A stretch of 64,000 nucleotides of DNA from an uncultured Pluralibacter sp. (GCF_913775985.1 NZ_CAJYMB010000075.1:1-64000); one strand, 5' to 3'; numbered from the stretch's first letter, positions 11,825 through 23,940 are shown. A program made the numbers and translations. The notes: a model not told the origin generated them from the sequence alone.

Positions 11825-11949
11825 GAATTGAAAAAGGAAGGGCGAAGCGGGCTTCTGAAAAGGTCCGATTGAAGCTCCTGGCTGAGCAGAATCGAACGAG
11901 AGATTTTCCAGCGCCGCGCAGCCGGTGCAACACTGCGCGGCCTGATTTA

Positions 11950-13077
11950 TTAAGCCGGGTCGCGCCCCAGCCAGCTGTCCCATTCTTTCCACACCGGCTG
12001 AAGCCCGCGGGCCGCCAGCGCCTGTGCCACTTCTTCCGGACGTCGCCCGTCGTGGGGGGCAAACTGCTCCAGTTCGGGATGGTCGTCGGCGTAGCCGCCG
12101 GGCTGGGTTTTCGAGAAGGCGCTAACGTTATTGATGGCGATCGGCACCACCCGATCGCGGAAGTACGGCGACTCGCGGGTGGAGAGGGACAGTTCCACTT
12201 CCGGTGCCAGCAGGCGAAATGCGCAAATGGTCTGCACCAGCTGCTTTTCGCTCATCAGCGACGCGGGCTCGACGCCGCCGGCGCAGGGCCGCAGGCGGGG
12301 GAAGGAGAGGGAGAAACGGCTTTTCCAGTATTTCTGCTGCAGCCACAGCAGATGCTCCGCCACCATAAAGCAGTCCACCCGCCAGCTGTCGGACAGGCCA
12401 ATCAGCGCGCCGAGGCCAATTTTATCGATTCCCGCCCGGCCCAGCCGGTCCGGCGTTTCCAGCCGCCAGAAAAAGTCCTGCTTGTTACCCTTCAGGTGGT
12501 GCCTGGCGTACATCGCCTCGTGATAGGTTTCCTGATACACCATCACCCCGTCCAGCCCCAGGGTTTTGAGTTCGGCGTACTCCTCCTGTCCCATCGGCTG
12601 AACTTCCATCTGCAGGGAGGAGAAGCGGCGGCGAATGTCGGGCAGGTGACGGCGAAAATAGTCCATGCCCACCTTGCCCTGATGCTCTCCGGTCACCAGC
12701 AGCAGGTGCTCGAATCCCATCGCGCGAATGGCTTCGCATTCACGGGCAATCTCGTGTTCGTCGAGGGTTTTGCGCTTGATGCGGTTGCTCATTGAGAAGC
12801 CGCAGTAGGTGCAGTCGTTGGCGCACAGGTTGGAGAGATAGAGCGGAACGTAAAAGCTGACAGTGTTGCCAAAGCGCTGGCGGGTCAGTTTCTGCGCCTG
12901 CTGCGCCAGCGGTTCGAGAAAAGCCTCTGCCGCCGGCGAGAGCAGCGCCATCAGATCGTCGCGGCTGGTCTGGCGGGCGTTCAGGGCGCGCTGCACGTCG
13001 GCGGCGGTTTTGCTGTGGATGCGCAGGCGGATGTCGTCCCAGTCCAGCTGGCGCCAGCGCTCGGTAAAGGTGCTCAT
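11950..13077 (-). CDS. thiH: 2-iminoacetate synthase ThiH (tyrosine lyase)
   Basis: A 375-residue radical-SAM enzyme, close to the E. coli length of 377. It cleaves tyrosine to p-cresol and dehydroglycine, which feeds thiazole formation by ThiG. The iron-sulfur motif CX3CX2C is seen as CANDCTYC near residue 85. It is the last gene of thiCEFSGH, and its start overlaps the thiG stop by 4 bases. Nothing truncated or shifted is seen. Confidence 0.97.
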   Translation of the reverse strand: MSTFTERWRQLDWDDIRLRIHSKTAADVQRALNARQTSRDDLMALLSPAAEAFLEPLAQQAQKLTRQRFGNTVSFYVPLYLSNLCANDCTYCGFSMSNRIKRKTLDEHEIARECEAIRAMGFEHLLLVTGEHQGKVGMDYFRRHLPDIRRRFSSLQMEVQPMGQEEYAELKTLGLDGVMVYQETYHEAMYARHHLKGNKQDFFWRLETPDRLGRAGIDKIGLGALIGLSDSWRVDCFMVAEHLLWLQQKYWKSRFSLSFPRLRPCAGGVEPASLMSEKQLVQTICAFRLLAPEVELSLSTRESPYFRDRVVPIAINNVSAFSKTQPGGYADDHPELEQFAPHDGRRPEEVAQALAARGLQPVWKEWDSWLGRDPA

Positions 13078-13844
13078 GACAGCGTCTCCAGAAATCCGGT
13101 CAGCGGGCTGGTGGCCTGCGCCTCCCGGCTAATGGCGCCGGGACCGGCGGCGCGCGCCAGCAGTCCGGCTTCCACCGCCAGGCGAAACGCGGTTGCCATC
13201 TGCACCGGCGAATCGGCGACCGCAATAGCGGTATTAACCAGCACTGCGTCGGCACCCATCTCCAGCGCCTGCGCGGCGTGGCTCGGCACGCCGATCCCGG
13301 CGTCAACCACTACCGGCACCGAAGACTGCGCGATGATGATGTCCAGCATCGCCCGGGTTTCCAGCCCCTGATTGGAGCCAATGGGCGCGCCCAGCGGCAT
13401 CACCGCGGCGCAGCCTGCCTCTTCCAGCCGGCGGCACAGCACCGGATCGGCGCCGCAGTAGGGCAATACCACGAATCCCTCTTTCACCAGCAGCTCCGCC
13501 GCCTTGAGGGTTTCAATCGGGTCCGGCAGCAGCCAGCGGGCGTCGGGATGGATTTCCAGCTTCAGCCAGCGGGTGCCGAGCGCCTCGCGCGCCAGACGCG
13601 CGGCGAAGATCGCCTCTTCGGCTGTTTTCGCCCCGGAGGTATTCGGCAGCAGCGTAACCCCCGCGTCCAGCAGCGGCTGCAGGATCGCGTCGTTATCCTG
13701 GCGCAGGTTGACGCGCTTCATCGCCAGGGTTACCAGCTGGCTGCCCGAGGCGCGAATGGCGTCCACCATCAGCGAGGAAGTGGCGAATTTGCCGGTGCCG
13801 GTGAACAGATGGGAATCAAACGTTTTATCGGCAATGCGTAACAT
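13074..13844 (-). CDS. thiG: Thiazole synthase ThiG
   Basis: A 256-residue TIM-barrel enzyme that assembles thiazole phosphate from deoxyxylulose phosphate, ThiS thiocarboxylate and dehydroglycine. Conserved segments include [22 protein letters not shown] and the phosphate-binding [21 protein letters not shown] chose the ATG at 13844 (MLRIADKTF) because it matches the family start. The longer reading to 13913 runs over thiS and is not supported. It overlaps thiH by 4 bases. Confidence 0.97.
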   Translation of the reverse strand: MLRIADKTFDSHLFTGTGKFATSSLMVDAIRASGSQLVTLAMKRVNLRQDNDAILQPLLDAGVTLLPNTSGAKTAEEAIFAARLAREALGTRWLKLEIHPDARWLLPDPIETLKAAELLVKEGFVVLPYCGADPVLCRRLEEAGCAAVMPLGAPIGSNQGLETRAMLDIIIAQSSVPVVVDAGIGVPSHAAQALEMGADAVLVNTAIAVADSPVQMATAFRLAVEAGLLARAAGPGAISREAQATSPLTGFLETLS

Positions 13845-13846
13845 GG

Positions 13847-14047
13847 TTAACCTCCGGCAATAACCTGAAAAAGCAGCAGGGCGTCGCCCTCCTGCAGAAT
13901 GTGCTGCGCCCACTGCGCGCGGGGGACGATCTGCTGATTAATTGCCAGCGCGACGCCGGGCTTATCGTGATCCAGTTCGACCAGCAGGGCGGCGGCGCTG
14001 AGCCCTGATTCGCAGGTGCGGGCCTCGTCGTTAATGAAGATTTGCAT
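13847..14047 (-). CDS. thiS: Sulfur carrier protein ThiS
   Basis: A 66-residue ubiquitin-like sulfur carrier ending in the required Gly-Gly (FQVIAGG). ThiF adenylates this C-terminus, and sulfur is then loaded as a thiocarboxylate for ThiG. The start overlaps the end of thiF by 17 bases, and the stop lies 2 bases before thiG, so translation of the three genes is probably coupled. Confidence 0.97.
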   Translation of the reverse strand: MQIFINDEARTCESGLSAAALLVELDHDKPGVALAINQQIVPRAQWAQHILQEGDALLLFQVIAGG

Positions 14048-14786
14048 GGCGTCCTCCGCAAACCGGGCAGTCCGGCGACGGCGTCAGGGAGAGCTGGCGC
14101 CAGCTGCCGGCGCGGGCGTCGAACAGCCGCAGCGTATTGCGCGGCGTATCCATGCCGCTCAGCAGCTTGACCGCCTCCAGCGCCTGGAAAGTACCCATTA
14201 TGCCGACCACCGGGCCCAGTATTCCCGCAGTGCGGCAGTTGAGTGCCGGCTCGCGATCGTCCGGCCACAGGCAGCGGTAGCAGCCCTGCGCCCACGGCGG
14301 CGTCAGCACCATCAGCTGGCCGCCGAACCCGACGGCGCTGGCGGTGATAAGCGGCGTGTCGCTTATCACGCAGGCGCGGTTAATGTCCTGGCGGGTTAGC
14401 ATATTGTCGGTGCAGTCGAGCACCAGATCCGCCTGTGCCACCTGTTCTCCGAGCGCGCTCCCCGCCAGCTTCTGGCGCAGGGCGATAATTTTAATTCCCG
14501 GGTTAAGCTGCGCCAGACGCCGCCTGGAGCGCTCGGCCTTCGGCTGATTCAGGTCATCCTCGGTAAACAGAATTTGCCGCTGCAGATTGCTGATGTGCAC
14601 GCTGTCGTCGTCCGCCAGCACCAGTGTGCCGATCCCCGCCCCGGCCAGATACAGCGCCGCCGGCGATCCCAGACCGCCGAGGCCGACAATCAGCACCCGG
14701 CTTGCCAGCAGCCGCTGCTGGCCGTCAACGGCGATATCCTCCAGCAGGATCTGCCGGCTGTAGCGCATAAAGTCGGCATCATTCAT
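14031..14786 (-). CDS. thiF: Sulfur carrier protein adenylyltransferase ThiF
   Basis: A 251-residue E1-like enzyme, the same length as in E. coli. The nucleotide-binding motif [17 protein letters not shown] is near residues 35-51, and zinc ligands are seen as CYRC and CPVCG. It activates the ThiS C-terminus with ATP. It overlaps thiE by 8 bases and thiS by 17 bases. The C-terminal end extends into the thiS reading in another frame. Confidence 0.97.
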   Translation of the reverse strand: MNDADFMRYSRQILLEDIAVDGQQRLLASRVLIVGLGGLGSPAALYLAGAGIGTLVLADDDSVHISNLQRQILFTEDDLNQPKAERSRRRLAQLNPGIKIIALRQKLAGSALGEQVAQADLVLDCTDNMLTRQDINRACVISDTPLITASAVGFGGQLMVLTPPWAQGCYRCLWPDDREPALNCRTAGILGPVVGIMGTFQALEAVKLLSGMDTPRNTLRLFDARAGSWRQLSLTPSPDCPVCGGRHANLH

Positions 14787-15413
14787 TGCCCGCTCCCGCC
14801 ATCTCCAGCAGCTGCGCGGTAGCCAGCTGCCAGTCCGGGGCCTGCGTGATGGCGCTTACCACCGCAATGCTGCCCACGCCAGTCGCCAGCACGTCCGGCG
14901 CCCGGTCGATGCTGATGCCGCCGATGGCGACCGTCGGGTAATCTTTCAGTCGCGCAACGTGTGCCGCCAGCTGCTGCAGCCCCTGCGGGGCGGAAGGCAT
15001 CTGCTTGGTCCGGGTGGGAAAAACGTGGCCGAGGGCGATATACGAAGGCTTCGCCGCCAGCGCTACGTCAATTTCCATATCGTCGTGGGTGGAAACCCCG
15101 AGCCGCAGCCCGGCTTGGCGAATGGCCGCCAGATCGGTGGTCTCAAGATCTTCCTGCCCGAGATGCACGCCCCAGGCGCGGTGCTTAATCGCCAGCCGCC
15201 AGTAGTCGTTAATAAACAGCCGGGCGCGATACTGCTCCCCGAGGCGGATCGCGCGGATAATATCGCCCTCCACCTCGTCGTCGCGGCGGTCTTTGATCCG
15301 CAGCTGGAGGGTTCTCACGCCCGCGTCCAGCAGGCGTTCAATCCACTCTACGCTGTCCACCACCGGGTAGAGTCCCAGGCGGCGCGGCACCGGGGGAAAA
15401 TCAGGCTGGTACA

Positions 15414-15414
<1 letters not shown>
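14779..15414 (-). CDS. thiE: Thiamine-phosphate synthase ThiE
   Basis: A 211-residue TIM-barrel enzyme, the E. coli length. It joins HMP pyrophosphate and thiazole phosphate to thiamine phosphate. Recognisable segments are LQLRIKDR near residue 36, [22 protein letters not shown] in the middle and the phosphate-binding [27 protein letters not shown] near the end. Its start overlaps the thiC stop by one base (ATGA). Confidence 0.97.
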
Positions 15415-17342
<1,928 letters not shown>

Positions 17343-17404
17343 TCAGACGACGGATGAACAAAGAGGGATCGTCACGGCGACGATGGTAAAGCAGGTAACT
17401 CTTG

Positions 17405-17485
17405 TTCCCTTACGCAGGTATTAGCCTGATCAGGTTCCGCGGATCCCGAATTAACGGTCTCAGCCCAAATGGGCACTCCGACAAG
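17405..17485 (-). promoter_or_regulatory. TPP riboswitch (THI box) upstream of thiC
   Basis: On the minus strand the conserved THI-box blocks are in order: GGAGTGCC, GGGCTGAGA, GGAACCTGATC and AGGCTAATACCTGCG, ending in AAGGGAAC. It lies about 100 bases before the thiC start. In enterobacteria this element represses thiC translation and promotes transcript loss when thiamine pyrophosphate is bound. Confidence 0.95.
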
Positions 17486-17544
17486 ATAAAGCCCCGATAA
17501 AAATATGGGGCAGAAAGGTAAACTACGCGTTAATCAGCAAGAAC

Positions 17545-18045
17545 TCAAGCGGGGCGGGCGACGTTATCGTCATCGTTTGCGCTGTGCTGGGCGCTATCGA
17601 GCGCCAGGGTGATGAGGCGGTCTTCCAGCGTAAAGCGGGCGGCAAGCGCTTCGCCGAGGGCGGAGAGCGCGGGCTGAAACGCCATGCAGTTATCGTCGTC
17701 TATCGCCTGCTCAAGATTGCTGTCATAAATATCCATAATTTGTTGCGTGTTGTCATTGAGCTGCGGATAGATGCGGGAGACGGCTACACTAAGACTTTCA
17801 TCTTTCAATTTCGCGACGATGCGTTCATAAAGATTGAAGTGGCAGGCCGAAAGATAGTCCACCAGACGGTGGCAAAAATCGTCCAGCGCTTTTTCATTCA
17901 GGCTGATATAGGCCGTTTTGCCTGGGGTCATTCCCGCCAGGTTATAGTATGAAACCAGCAGCTGCTTGCGCACCTGTAGCCAGCTGTCGACGAGGTGGTG
18001 GCTGCCGCCAACGCGCTCTTTCAGACGTTCTAACTGGTTCAGCAT
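17545..18045 (-). CDS. rsd: Anti-sigma-70 factor Rsd
   Basis: A 166-residue protein, slightly longer than E. coli Rsd (158). It binds free sigma-70 in stationary phase and shifts RNA polymerase toward sigma-S. Family segments are LVDSWLQVRKQLLVSYYNLAG, KALDDFCHRLVDYLSACHF and NTQQIMDIYDSNLE. The extra residues are at the C-terminus (ALDSAQHSANDDDNVARPA). It is read away from nudC, and the 95-base gap between them holds both promoters. Confidence 0.95.
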   Translation of the reverse strand: MLNQLERLKERVGGSHHLVDSWLQVRKQLLVSYYNLAGMTPGKTAYISLNEKALDDFCHRLVDYLSACHFNLYERIVAKLKDESLSVAVSRIYPQLNDNTQQIMDIYDSNLEQAIDDDNCMAFQPALSALGEALAARFTLEDRLITLALDSAQHSANDDDNVARPA

Positions 18046-18140
18046 GGGTGGACTCCGACGTTAAGAAGAGAAAATGGCGCATCAAAATGTAAATAAACTG
18101 TTAACCACAGTGCCAGTGAAGCCAAGGTAGTGCAATAGAT

Positions 18141-18914
18141 ATGGATCGTATAATTGAAAAACGAGATCGCGGCTGGTGGATCGTTAGCCGTGAACAGAAA
18201 TTATGGCTGCCGGGAGGAGAATTGCCACTCGGCGAGGCGGGCGAATTTGGCGTGGTGGGTCAGGCCGCGATGCAGATAGGCGAATGGCAGGGCGAGCCGG
18301 TTTGGCTGGTCCAGCAGGGGCGGCAGCACGATATGGCTTCCCTGCGCCAGCTGCTGAACTGCGATGTCGGGCTTTTTCAGCTCGCCGGGCGCGGCGTGCA
18401 GCTTGCCGAGTTTTACCGCTCGCACAAATTCTGCGGCTACTGCGGCCACGAAATGCACCCCGGCAATACCGAATGGGCGATGCTGTGCGGCAACTGCCGC
18501 GAGCGCTACTATCCGCAGATAGCGCCCTGCATCATTGTCGCCATCCGCCGGGATGACGCTATCCTGCTGGCCCAGCACACCCGCCACCGCAACGGCGTTC
18601 ACACCGTGCTGGCGGGCTTCGTTGAGGTCGGCGAGACGCTGGAGCAGGCCGCGGCGCGGGAAATCATGGAAGAGAGCGGCATCAAAGTGAAGAACCTGCG
18701 CTATGTTACCTCCCAGCCGTGGCCCTTCCCGCAGTCGCTGATGACCGCATTTATGGCCGACTATGACAGCGGTGAGATCGTTATCGATCAGAAAGAGCTT
18801 CTCCACGCCGACTGGTACCGCTACGACGATCTTCCAAAACTTCCGCCGCCGGGCACCGTGGCGCGCCGGCTTATCGAAGATACCGTGGCGATGTGTCGGG
18901 CAGACGCGGAGTGA
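18141..18914 (+). CDS. nudC: NAD-capped RNA hydrolase NudC
   Basis: A 257-residue Nudix enzyme, the E. coli length. It removes NAD caps from RNA 5' ends and hydrolyses NADH. Zinc ligands appear as CGYC near residues 98-101 and CGNC near 116-119. The Nudix box runs from about residue 158 (GFVEVGE...REIMEESG). It begins the nudC-hemE-nfi group, with 40 bases before hemE. Confidence 0.97.
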   Translation: MDRIIEKRDRGWWIVSREQKLWLPGGELPLGEAGEFGVVGQAAMQIGEWQGEPVWLVQQGRQHDMASLRQLLNCDVGLFQLAGRGVQLAEFYRSHKFCGYCGHEMHPGNTEWAMLCGNCRERYYPQIAPCIIVAIRRDDAILLAQHTRHRNGVHTVLAGFVEVGETLEQAAAREIMEESGIKVKNLRYVTSQPWPFPQSLMTAFMADYDSGEIVIDQKELLHADWYRYDDLPKLPPPGTVARRLIEDTVAMCRADAE

Positions 18915-18954
18915 CGTGCTAAACTGGCGCGATAAATGATCAGGGAATATGAAA

Positions 18955-20019
18955 ATGACCGACTTAAAAAACGATCGTTACCTGCGCGCGCTGCTGCGCC
19001 AGCCTGTTGACGTAACTCCCGTCTGGATGATGAGACAGGCAGGCCGCTATTTGCCGGAGTACAAAGCCACCCGCGCGCAGGCCGGCGACTTTATGTCGCT
19101 GTGTAAAAACGCCGAGCTGGCCTGCGAAGTCACTCTCCAGCCGCTGCGCCGCTTTCCGCTGGATGCGGCGATCCTCTTTTCCGATATTCTGACTATCCCT
19201 GATGCCATGGGACTCGGACTGTACTTTGAAACCGGCGAAGGGCCGCGCTTTACCTCGCCGGTGCGCAGCAAAGCAGATGTCGAGAAGCTGCCGGTTCCCG
19301 ATCCGGAACAGGAGCTGGGCTACGTGATGAATGCCGTACGCACCATCCGCCGCGAGCTGAAAGGCGAGGTGCCGCTGATTGGTTTCTCCGGCAGCCCGTG
19401 GACGCTGGCCACCTACATGGTGGAAGGCGGCAGCAGTAAAGCCTTTACGATGATTAAAAAGATGATGTACGCCGAACCCGCGGCGCTGCATCTGCTGCTG
19501 GATAAGCTGGCCCAGAGCGTCATCCTGTATCTCAACGCGCAGATCCGCGCGGGCGCCCAGTCGGTCATGATTTTCGACACCTGGGGCGGCGTGCTGACCG
19601 GGCGCGACTACCAGCAGTTCTCTCTCCAGTACATGCATAAAATTGTCGACGGCCTGCTGCGTGAAAACGACGGCCGCCGGGTGCCGGTAACGCTGTTTAC
19701 CAAAGGCGGCGGCCAGTGGCTGGAAGCGATGGCCGCAACTGGCTGCGACGCGCTGGGCCTCGACTGGACCACCGACATCGCCGACGCGCGCCGCCGGGTG
19801 GGCGATAAAGTGGCGCTGCAGGGCAATATGGATCCTTCCATGCTCTACGCGCAGCCCGCCCGCATCGAAGAGGAAGTAGCCTCCATTCTGGCCGGGTTTG
19901 GCCCGGGCGAAGGGCACGTATTCAACCTCGGGCACGGCATTCACCAGGACGTACCGCCGGAGCACGCCGGCGCGTTTGTGGACGCCGTACACCGCCTGTC
20001 CGCGGCGTACCACCGGTGA
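18955..20019 (+). CDS. hemE: Uroporphyrinogen decarboxylase HemE
   Basis: A 354-residue enzyme of heme synthesis that removes four acetate carboxyls from uroporphyrinogen III. The signature [15 protein letters not shown] is near residue 21, and [16 protein letters not shown] is in the middle. I chose the ATG at 18955 ([14 protein letters not shown]), which gives the E. coli length; an ATG two codons upstream is also possible. The stop overlaps the nfi start (TGATG). Confidence 0.97.
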   Translation: MTDLKNDRYLRALLRQPVDVTPVWMMRQAGRYLPEYKATRAQAGDFMSLCKNAELACEVTLQPLRRFPLDAAILFSDILTIPDAMGLGLYFETGEGPRFTSPVRSKADVEKLPVPDPEQELGYVMNAVRTIRRELKGEVPLIGFSGSPWTLATYMVEGGSSKAFTMIKKMMYAEPAALHLLLDKLAQSVILYLNAQIRAGAQSVMIFDTWGGVLTGRDYQQFSLQYMHKIVDGLLRENDGRRVPVTLFTKGGGQWLEAMAATGCDALGLDWTTDIADARRRVGDKVALQGNMDPSMLYAQPARIEEEVASILAGFGPGEGHVFNLGHGIHQDVPPEHAGAFVDAVHRLSAAYHR

Positions 20020-20690
20020 TGGATCTCGCGGATCTTCGCCATCAGCAGCTTAGCCTCGCGGATTCGACGATCCGCGAGGATCGCTTTATCGTCGATCCGC
20101 CGCGGCTTATCGGCGGCGCCGACGTCGGCTTTGAGCAGGGCGGAGAGATCACCCGCGCGGCGATGGTGCTGCTGAGCTACCCGCAGCTTGAGCTGGTGGA
20201 GTATCAAATCGCCCGCATTCCCACCACCATGCCGTACATACCCGGCTTTCTCTCGTTTCGCGAGTACCCCGCGCTGCTGAAAGCGTGGCAGATGCTGTCC
20301 CAAAAGCCGGATCTGCTGTTCGTTGACGGCCACGGCATTTCCCATCCGCGGCGGCTGGGCGTCGCCAGCCATTTTGGCCTGCTGGTGGACGTGCCCACTA
20401 TCGGCGTGGCGAAGAAGCGGCTGTGTGGTAAGTTCGAGCCGCTGGGCCCGGAACCCGGCGCGCTGGCACCGCTGATGGACAAAGGCGAGCAGCTGGCCTG
20501 GGTGTGGCGCAGCAAAGCGCGCTGCAATCCGTTGTTTATCGCCACCGGCCACCGCATCAGCCTCGACAGCGCCCTGGGCTGGGTGCAGCGCTGCACCCGC
20601 GGCTACCGCCTGCCTGAGCCAACGCGCTGGGCCGACGCGGTGGCGTCAGGGCGTCCGGCGTTTCAGCGCTGGCAAGCAATTCAGCCCTGA
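20019..20690 (+). CDS. nfi: Endonuclease V
   Basis: A 223-residue endonuclease V, the E. coli length. It cuts near deoxyinosine in DNA. Acidic catalytic residues are visible in AGADVGF-like context ([11 protein letters not shown]), FREYPAL and [14 protein letters not shown]. The ATG at 20019 shares its A with the hemE stop, so translation is coupled. A GTG one codon upstream is also open, but the family starts with MDLA. Confidence 0.96.
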   Translation: MDLADLRHQQLSLADSTIREDRFIVDPPRLIGGADVGFEQGGEITRAAMVLLSYPQLELVEYQIARIPTTMPYIPGFLSFREYPALLKAWQMLSQKPDLLFVDGHGISHPRRLGVASHFGLLVDVPTIGVAKKRLCGKFEPLGPEPGALAPLMDKGEQLAWVWRSKARCNPLFIATGHRISLDSALGWVQRCTRGYRLPEPTRWADAVASGRPAFQRWQAIQP

Positions 20691-20731
20691 TTCAGGTAAA
20701 CTTCTGCTAATTCACGATTCGAGATCCCATC

Positions 20732-21322
20732 ATGTTACAAAACCCGATTCATCTGCGGCTGGAGAAGCTTGAGAGCTGGCAGCACGTCACCTTTATGGCC
20801 TGCCTCTGCGAGCGCATGTATCCCAATTACGCCATGTTTTGTCAGCAGACCGAATTTGCTGACGGCATGCTCTATCGTCGGATCCTCGATCTGATTTGGG
20901 AAACTCTGACCGTTAAGGATGCGAAGGTGAACTTCGACAGCCAGCTTGAGAAGCTGGAAGAGGCGATCCCGTCCGCGGATGATTTCGATATGTACGGTGT
21001 TTATCCCGCCATTGACGCCTGCGTGGCCCTGAGCGAATTACTGCACTCGCGCCTGAGCGGTGAAACCCTTGAACATGCGATTGCGGTCAGCGACTCGTCT
21101 ATTACCACCGTGGCAATGCTGGAAATGACCCACGCCGGTCGCGAAATGAGCGACGAAGAGCTGAAAGAAAACCCTGCCGTTGAGCAAGAATGGGACATTC
21201 AGTGGGAGATTTTCCGCCTGCTCGCCGAGTGCGAGGAGCGCGACCTTGAATTGATAAAAGGTCTGCGTGCGGACCTTCGGGAAGCGGGCGAGAGCAATAT
21301 CGGTATAAATTTTCAGCAGTAA
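20732..21322 (+). CDS. yjaG: YjaG family protein (DUF416)
   Basis: A 196-residue conserved enterobacterial protein of unknown function, the E. coli length. It is mostly helical and acidic, with no signal peptide or membrane segment. Conserved parts are LEKLESWQHVTFMACLCERMYPNY and EQEWDIQWEIFRLLAECEERDLELI. It lies 41 bases after nfi, just before hupA, as in E. coli. The function cannot be told from the sequence. Confidence 0.95.
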   Translation: MLQNPIHLRLEKLESWQHVTFMACLCERMYPNYAMFCQQTEFADGMLYRRILDLIWETLTVKDAKVNFDSQLEKLEEAIPSADDFDMYGVYPAIDACVALSELLHSRLSGETLEHAIAVSDSSITTVAMLEMTHAGREMSDEELKENPAVEQEWDIQWEIFRLLAECEERDLELIKGLRADLREAGESNIGINFQQ

Positions 21323-21508
21323 GACCGTAAAACGTGACATTCAGTCTGAATTGTCGTGCCTGAAGGCTTCACATCTGCCCCCCGTCTGGTCTACATTTGG
21401 AGGGCGAAAAAAAGTGGCTATCGGTGCGTGTATGCAGGAGAGTGCTTTTCTGGCATTTCCGTCGCACTCGGTGCTTAGCAAGCGATAAACACATTGTAAG
21501 GATAACAT

Positions 21509-21781
21509 ATGAACAAGACTCAACTGATTGATGTAATTGCGGACAAGGCTGACCTGTCTAAAACCCAGGCTAAAGCAGCTCTGGAATCCACTCTGGCTGC
21601 AATTACCGAGTCTCTGAAAGAAGGTGATGCTGTTCAACTGGTTGGTTTCGGTACCTTCAAAGTGAACCACCGCGCTGAGCGTACTGGCCGCAACCCGCAG
21701 ACCGGTAAAGAAATCAAAATCGCTGCAGCTAACGTGCCGGCGTTTGTTTCTGGCAAAGCACTGAAAGACGCAGTTAAGTAA
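21509..21781 (+). CDS. hupA: DNA-binding protein HU-alpha
   Basis: A 90-residue HU-alpha, essentially identical to the E. coli protein. It is a nucleoid protein that bends and compacts DNA as HU-alpha2 or with HU-beta. The DNA-contact arm is [14 protein letters not shown] (about residues 55-68). An AAGGATAAC ribosome binding site precedes the ATG. The 186-base leader carries the promoter region. A terminator hairpin follows at 21810-21831. Confidence 0.98.
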   Translation: MNKTQLIDVIADKADLSKTQAKAALESTLAAITESLKEGDAVQLVGFGTFKVNHRAERTGRNPQTGKEIKIAAANVPAFVSGKALKDAVK

Positions 21782-21787
21782 GACTGC

Positions 21788-22486
21788 GTGGCTGGACACA
21801 GTTTTAACGAAGGGGCGATTTCGCCCCTTTTGTCTGCCTGGTTTCGCCCGCTCGTGATTGCGGGGGCCCTGCTGCTGTCGTCCTGCAGCCACCACGACTC
21901 CCTTCCTCCTTTTACCTCCAGCGGCTATGCGGATAACCAGGGCGCGGTGCGCATCTGGCGCAAAGATGCCGATAGCGATACTCACCTGCTGGTCGCCTTT
22001 AGCCCCTGGCGCGGCGATAACACTACCGTCAGCGAATACCGCTGGAAGGGCGACGCGCTGACGCTGATTGACGTGAATGTCTTTGGCAAGACGGCGGAGA
22101 AAGTCGGTATACGCTTTGACGCTCGCGGCGAGCTGAGCTTTATGCAGCATGAGGCTAACGGCCAGAAGCAGCAGCTATCAACCGATCAGATAGCGCTGTA
22201 CCGCGTCAAGGCGCAGCAGATCCGCCAGACCAGCGACGCGCTCCGTCAGGGCCACATTACCCTGCACCAGGGACGCTGGCGTGCCAATCACACTATCCTG
22301 ACCTGCGAAGGGCAGACGGTGCAGCCCGCGCTGGAAGCCCGCGATCTCGCCTTTATCGAACGGCGACAGGGCCGCGCTACCGCGGACGTCAGCGTTGCCT
22401 GGCTGGAAGCGCCGGAAGGCGTACAGCTGCTGATGGTGGCTAACGAAGACTTCTGCCGCTGGCAGCCGACCAAAAAAACCTTCTGA
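21788..22486 (+). CDS. yjaH: YjaH lipoprotein-like protein (DUF1481)
   Basis: A conserved protein of unknown function, 232 residues from the GTG at 21788. A lipobox LSSC gives a predicted lipid-modified cysteine at residue 33, so the mature protein should be anchored in the envelope. The start is uncertain: a TTG at 21830 would give a more usual signal peptide (19 residues to the cysteine), whereas 21788 gives the E. coli length. The hupA terminator lies inside codons 8-15 if the GTG is used. It is the last gene in E. coli 90-min order before the map jumps to dcrB. Confidence 0.88.
   Translation: MAGHSFNEGAISPLLSAWFRPLVIAGALLLSSCSHHDSLPPFTSSGYADNQGAVRIWRKDADSDTHLLVAFSPWRGDNTTVSEYRWKGDALTLIDVNVFGKTAEKVGIRFDARGELSFMQHEANGQKQQLSTDQIALYRVKAQQIRQTSDALRQGHITLHQGRWRANHTILTCEGQTVQPALEARDLAFIERRQGRATADVSVAWLEAPEGVQLLMVANEDFCRWQPTKKTF
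21810..21831 (+). terminator. hupA terminator
   Basis: AAGGGGCGA/TCGCCCCTT with a two-base loop is followed by TTTT. It lies 29 bases after the hupA stop and within the first codons of yjaH as annotated. Confidence 0.85.
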
Positions 22487-22584
22487 AGATCCCACGCTTA
22501 AGATCTGCGCCCTGCTATCACAATCAAGGCCTGCCATCGCCTGCGGAGACGCTCCCGGCTTCGACATCGCGCGTCTGAGCCCTG

Positions 22585-22618
22585 AAAAAAAGGCCCCCGG
22601 CGAAACCGCCGGAGGCCC
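22585..22618 (-). terminator. Terminator of dcrB
   Basis: On the minus strand GGCCTCCGGCGG/CCGCCGGGGGCC forms a stem around TTTCG, followed by seven T. It lies about 20 bases past the dcrB stop and closes the minus-strand unit that faces yjaH. Confidence 0.88.
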
Positions 22619-22637
22619 TGTCTTCGTCAGACTAGCG

Positions 22638-23195
22638 CTATTTGATAACGATAGTGTTGATGATATTTTCCGCGGCGGTCTGCGCCTTTTGCTGGTCGTC
22701 GGCCGGCAGCGTGATTTGCAGCGTCAGCAGCTGGTTGTCCACTTTGCCCAATACCACGGACGAATAGGCGGTCTGGCCCTTAGCCGAGATGATGGTGTCG
22801 AGCTGCTGCAGCGTCTGTCCCTTCAGCTCGATAGATTTATTGGTCACCACCTGCAGCTGCGGATCCCGGGCGCGCTGCTGGTCTTCAAGACTTGATGCCA
22901 GCGTGCCCAGATCTTCACTGGTACCGCCGCTCATGATAACGATGACCGCTTTCTGACCGGTGGCATCAGAGTAAACGTGCATATTGTTGGCCTGGGTGCC
23001 CAGCTTGCCGCTCTGATCGGACATCCCGGCGGGCAGGGCGAAGGTTAGCTTGCCGTCCAGCAGGCTGACCGGCTGTCCGGTAGCGTTGCTCTCGGCGGCG
23101 GCGCCCTGCGCAGGCGCTTTGCTGTCGCTGTTATCACAGGCCGCGAGCCCGATGACCAGCAGACCAATACCGGCATATTTCACCAAATTGCGCAT
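22638..23195 (-). CDS. dcrB: Lipoprotein DcrB
   Basis: A 185-residue periplasm-facing lipoprotein. The signal peptide ends in the lipobox LAAC with the modified cysteine at residue 20. A low-complexity linker ([19 protein letters not shown]) is followed by the globular DUF1795 domain. In E. coli DcrB is needed for infection by phages C1 and C6 and affects lipoprotein maturation. It is the first gene of the 77-78 min block in this window and faces yjaH across the rearrangement junction. Confidence 0.95.
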   Translation of the reverse strand: MRNLVKYAGIGLLVIGLAACDNSDSKAPAQGAAAESNATGQPVSLLDGKLTFALPAGMSDQSGKLGTQANNMHVYSDATGQKAVIVIMSGGTSEDLGTLASSLEDQQRARDPQLQVVTNKSIELKGQTLQQLDTIISAKGQTAYSSVVLGKVDNQLLTLQITLPADDQQKAQTAAENIINTIVIK

Positions 23196-23267
23196 CGACT
23201 TTTCCTTTCTATAAACAGCCGTTAACGGCAGATCGGATTATCTTATCACAACCCGCGCCGGGCGCTC

Positions 23268-23933
23268 TTAGCCCGGCTGAAAAGCGCGGATTTCAGATTT
23301 ATCCGCCAGCCTTTTCAACAGCATATTGAGCAGCACGCCGTACATCGGCAGGAAGAACACGATGCTGATAAGCACCTTGAAGCTGTAGTCCACCAGCGCG
23401 ATTTCAACCCAGTGGTTTGCCATAAATGCATCCGGGCTGCGCCAGAAGGCGATAAAGAAGAACGCAAGCGTGTCGCTGATGTTGCCGAACAGCGTCGACG
23501 CGGTCGGGGCCAGCCACCAGCGGCGGCTCTGGCGCAGCCGGTTGAAGACGTGAACGTCGAGGATCTGCCCCAGTGCGTAGGCCATAAAGCTGGCGGCGGC
23601 GATGCGTGCCACAAACAGGTTGAAGTGGGTCAGCGCCGCAAATCCCTGCCATTGCCCCATATAGAACAGAGACGAAATCGCGTAGGAGACGATAAGCGAC
23701 GGTATCATCACCGCGAGAATGATCTTACGCGCCAGCGGGGCGCCGAAAATCCGCACGGTTAAATCGGTAGCGAGGAAAATAAACGGAAAGCTGAACGCGC
23801 CCCAGGTAGTGTGAAACCCGAACACGGAAACCGGCAGCTGTACCAGATAGTTGCTGGAGATGATCACCAGCAGGTGAAAAAGCGAAAGCCAGGCCAGCAC
23901 CTTCACGCGCTGGTGTTTTGAAAACTGCATCAT
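23268..23933 (-). CDS. yhhQ: Queuosine precursor transporter YhhQ
   Basis: A 221-residue inner-membrane protein of the ECF-like QPTR family (COG1738). It imports 7-cyano-7-deazaguanine and 7-aminomethyl-7-deazaguanine, precursors of the tRNA base queuosine. Six hydrophobic segments are seen, beginning with VLAWLSLFHLLVIISSNYLV. The conserved TLFGNISDTLAFFFIAF is in the second half. Two adjacent ATG codons (23933 and 23930) could start it; AAGG is spaced best for the first. The leader contains a preQ1-like riboswitch at 23941-23971. Confidence 0.95.
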   Translation of the reverse strand: MMQFSKHQRVKVLAWLSLFHLLVIISSNYLVQLPVSVFGFHTTWGAFSFPFIFLATDLTVRIFGAPLARKIILAVMIPSLIVSYAISSLFYMGQWQGFAALTHFNLFVARIAAASFMAYALGQILDVHVFNRLRQSRRWWLAPTASTLFGNISDTLAFFFIAFWRSPDAFMANHWVEIALVDYSFKVLISIVFFLPMYGVLLNMLLKRLADKSEIRAFQPG

Positions 23934-23940
23934 AGTGTGA

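Noticed and set aside
11869-12795. A 308-codon plus-strand frame opposite thiH
   Set aside because: ThiH is intact on the minus strand and fully explains the region. The opposing frame has no signal or domain.
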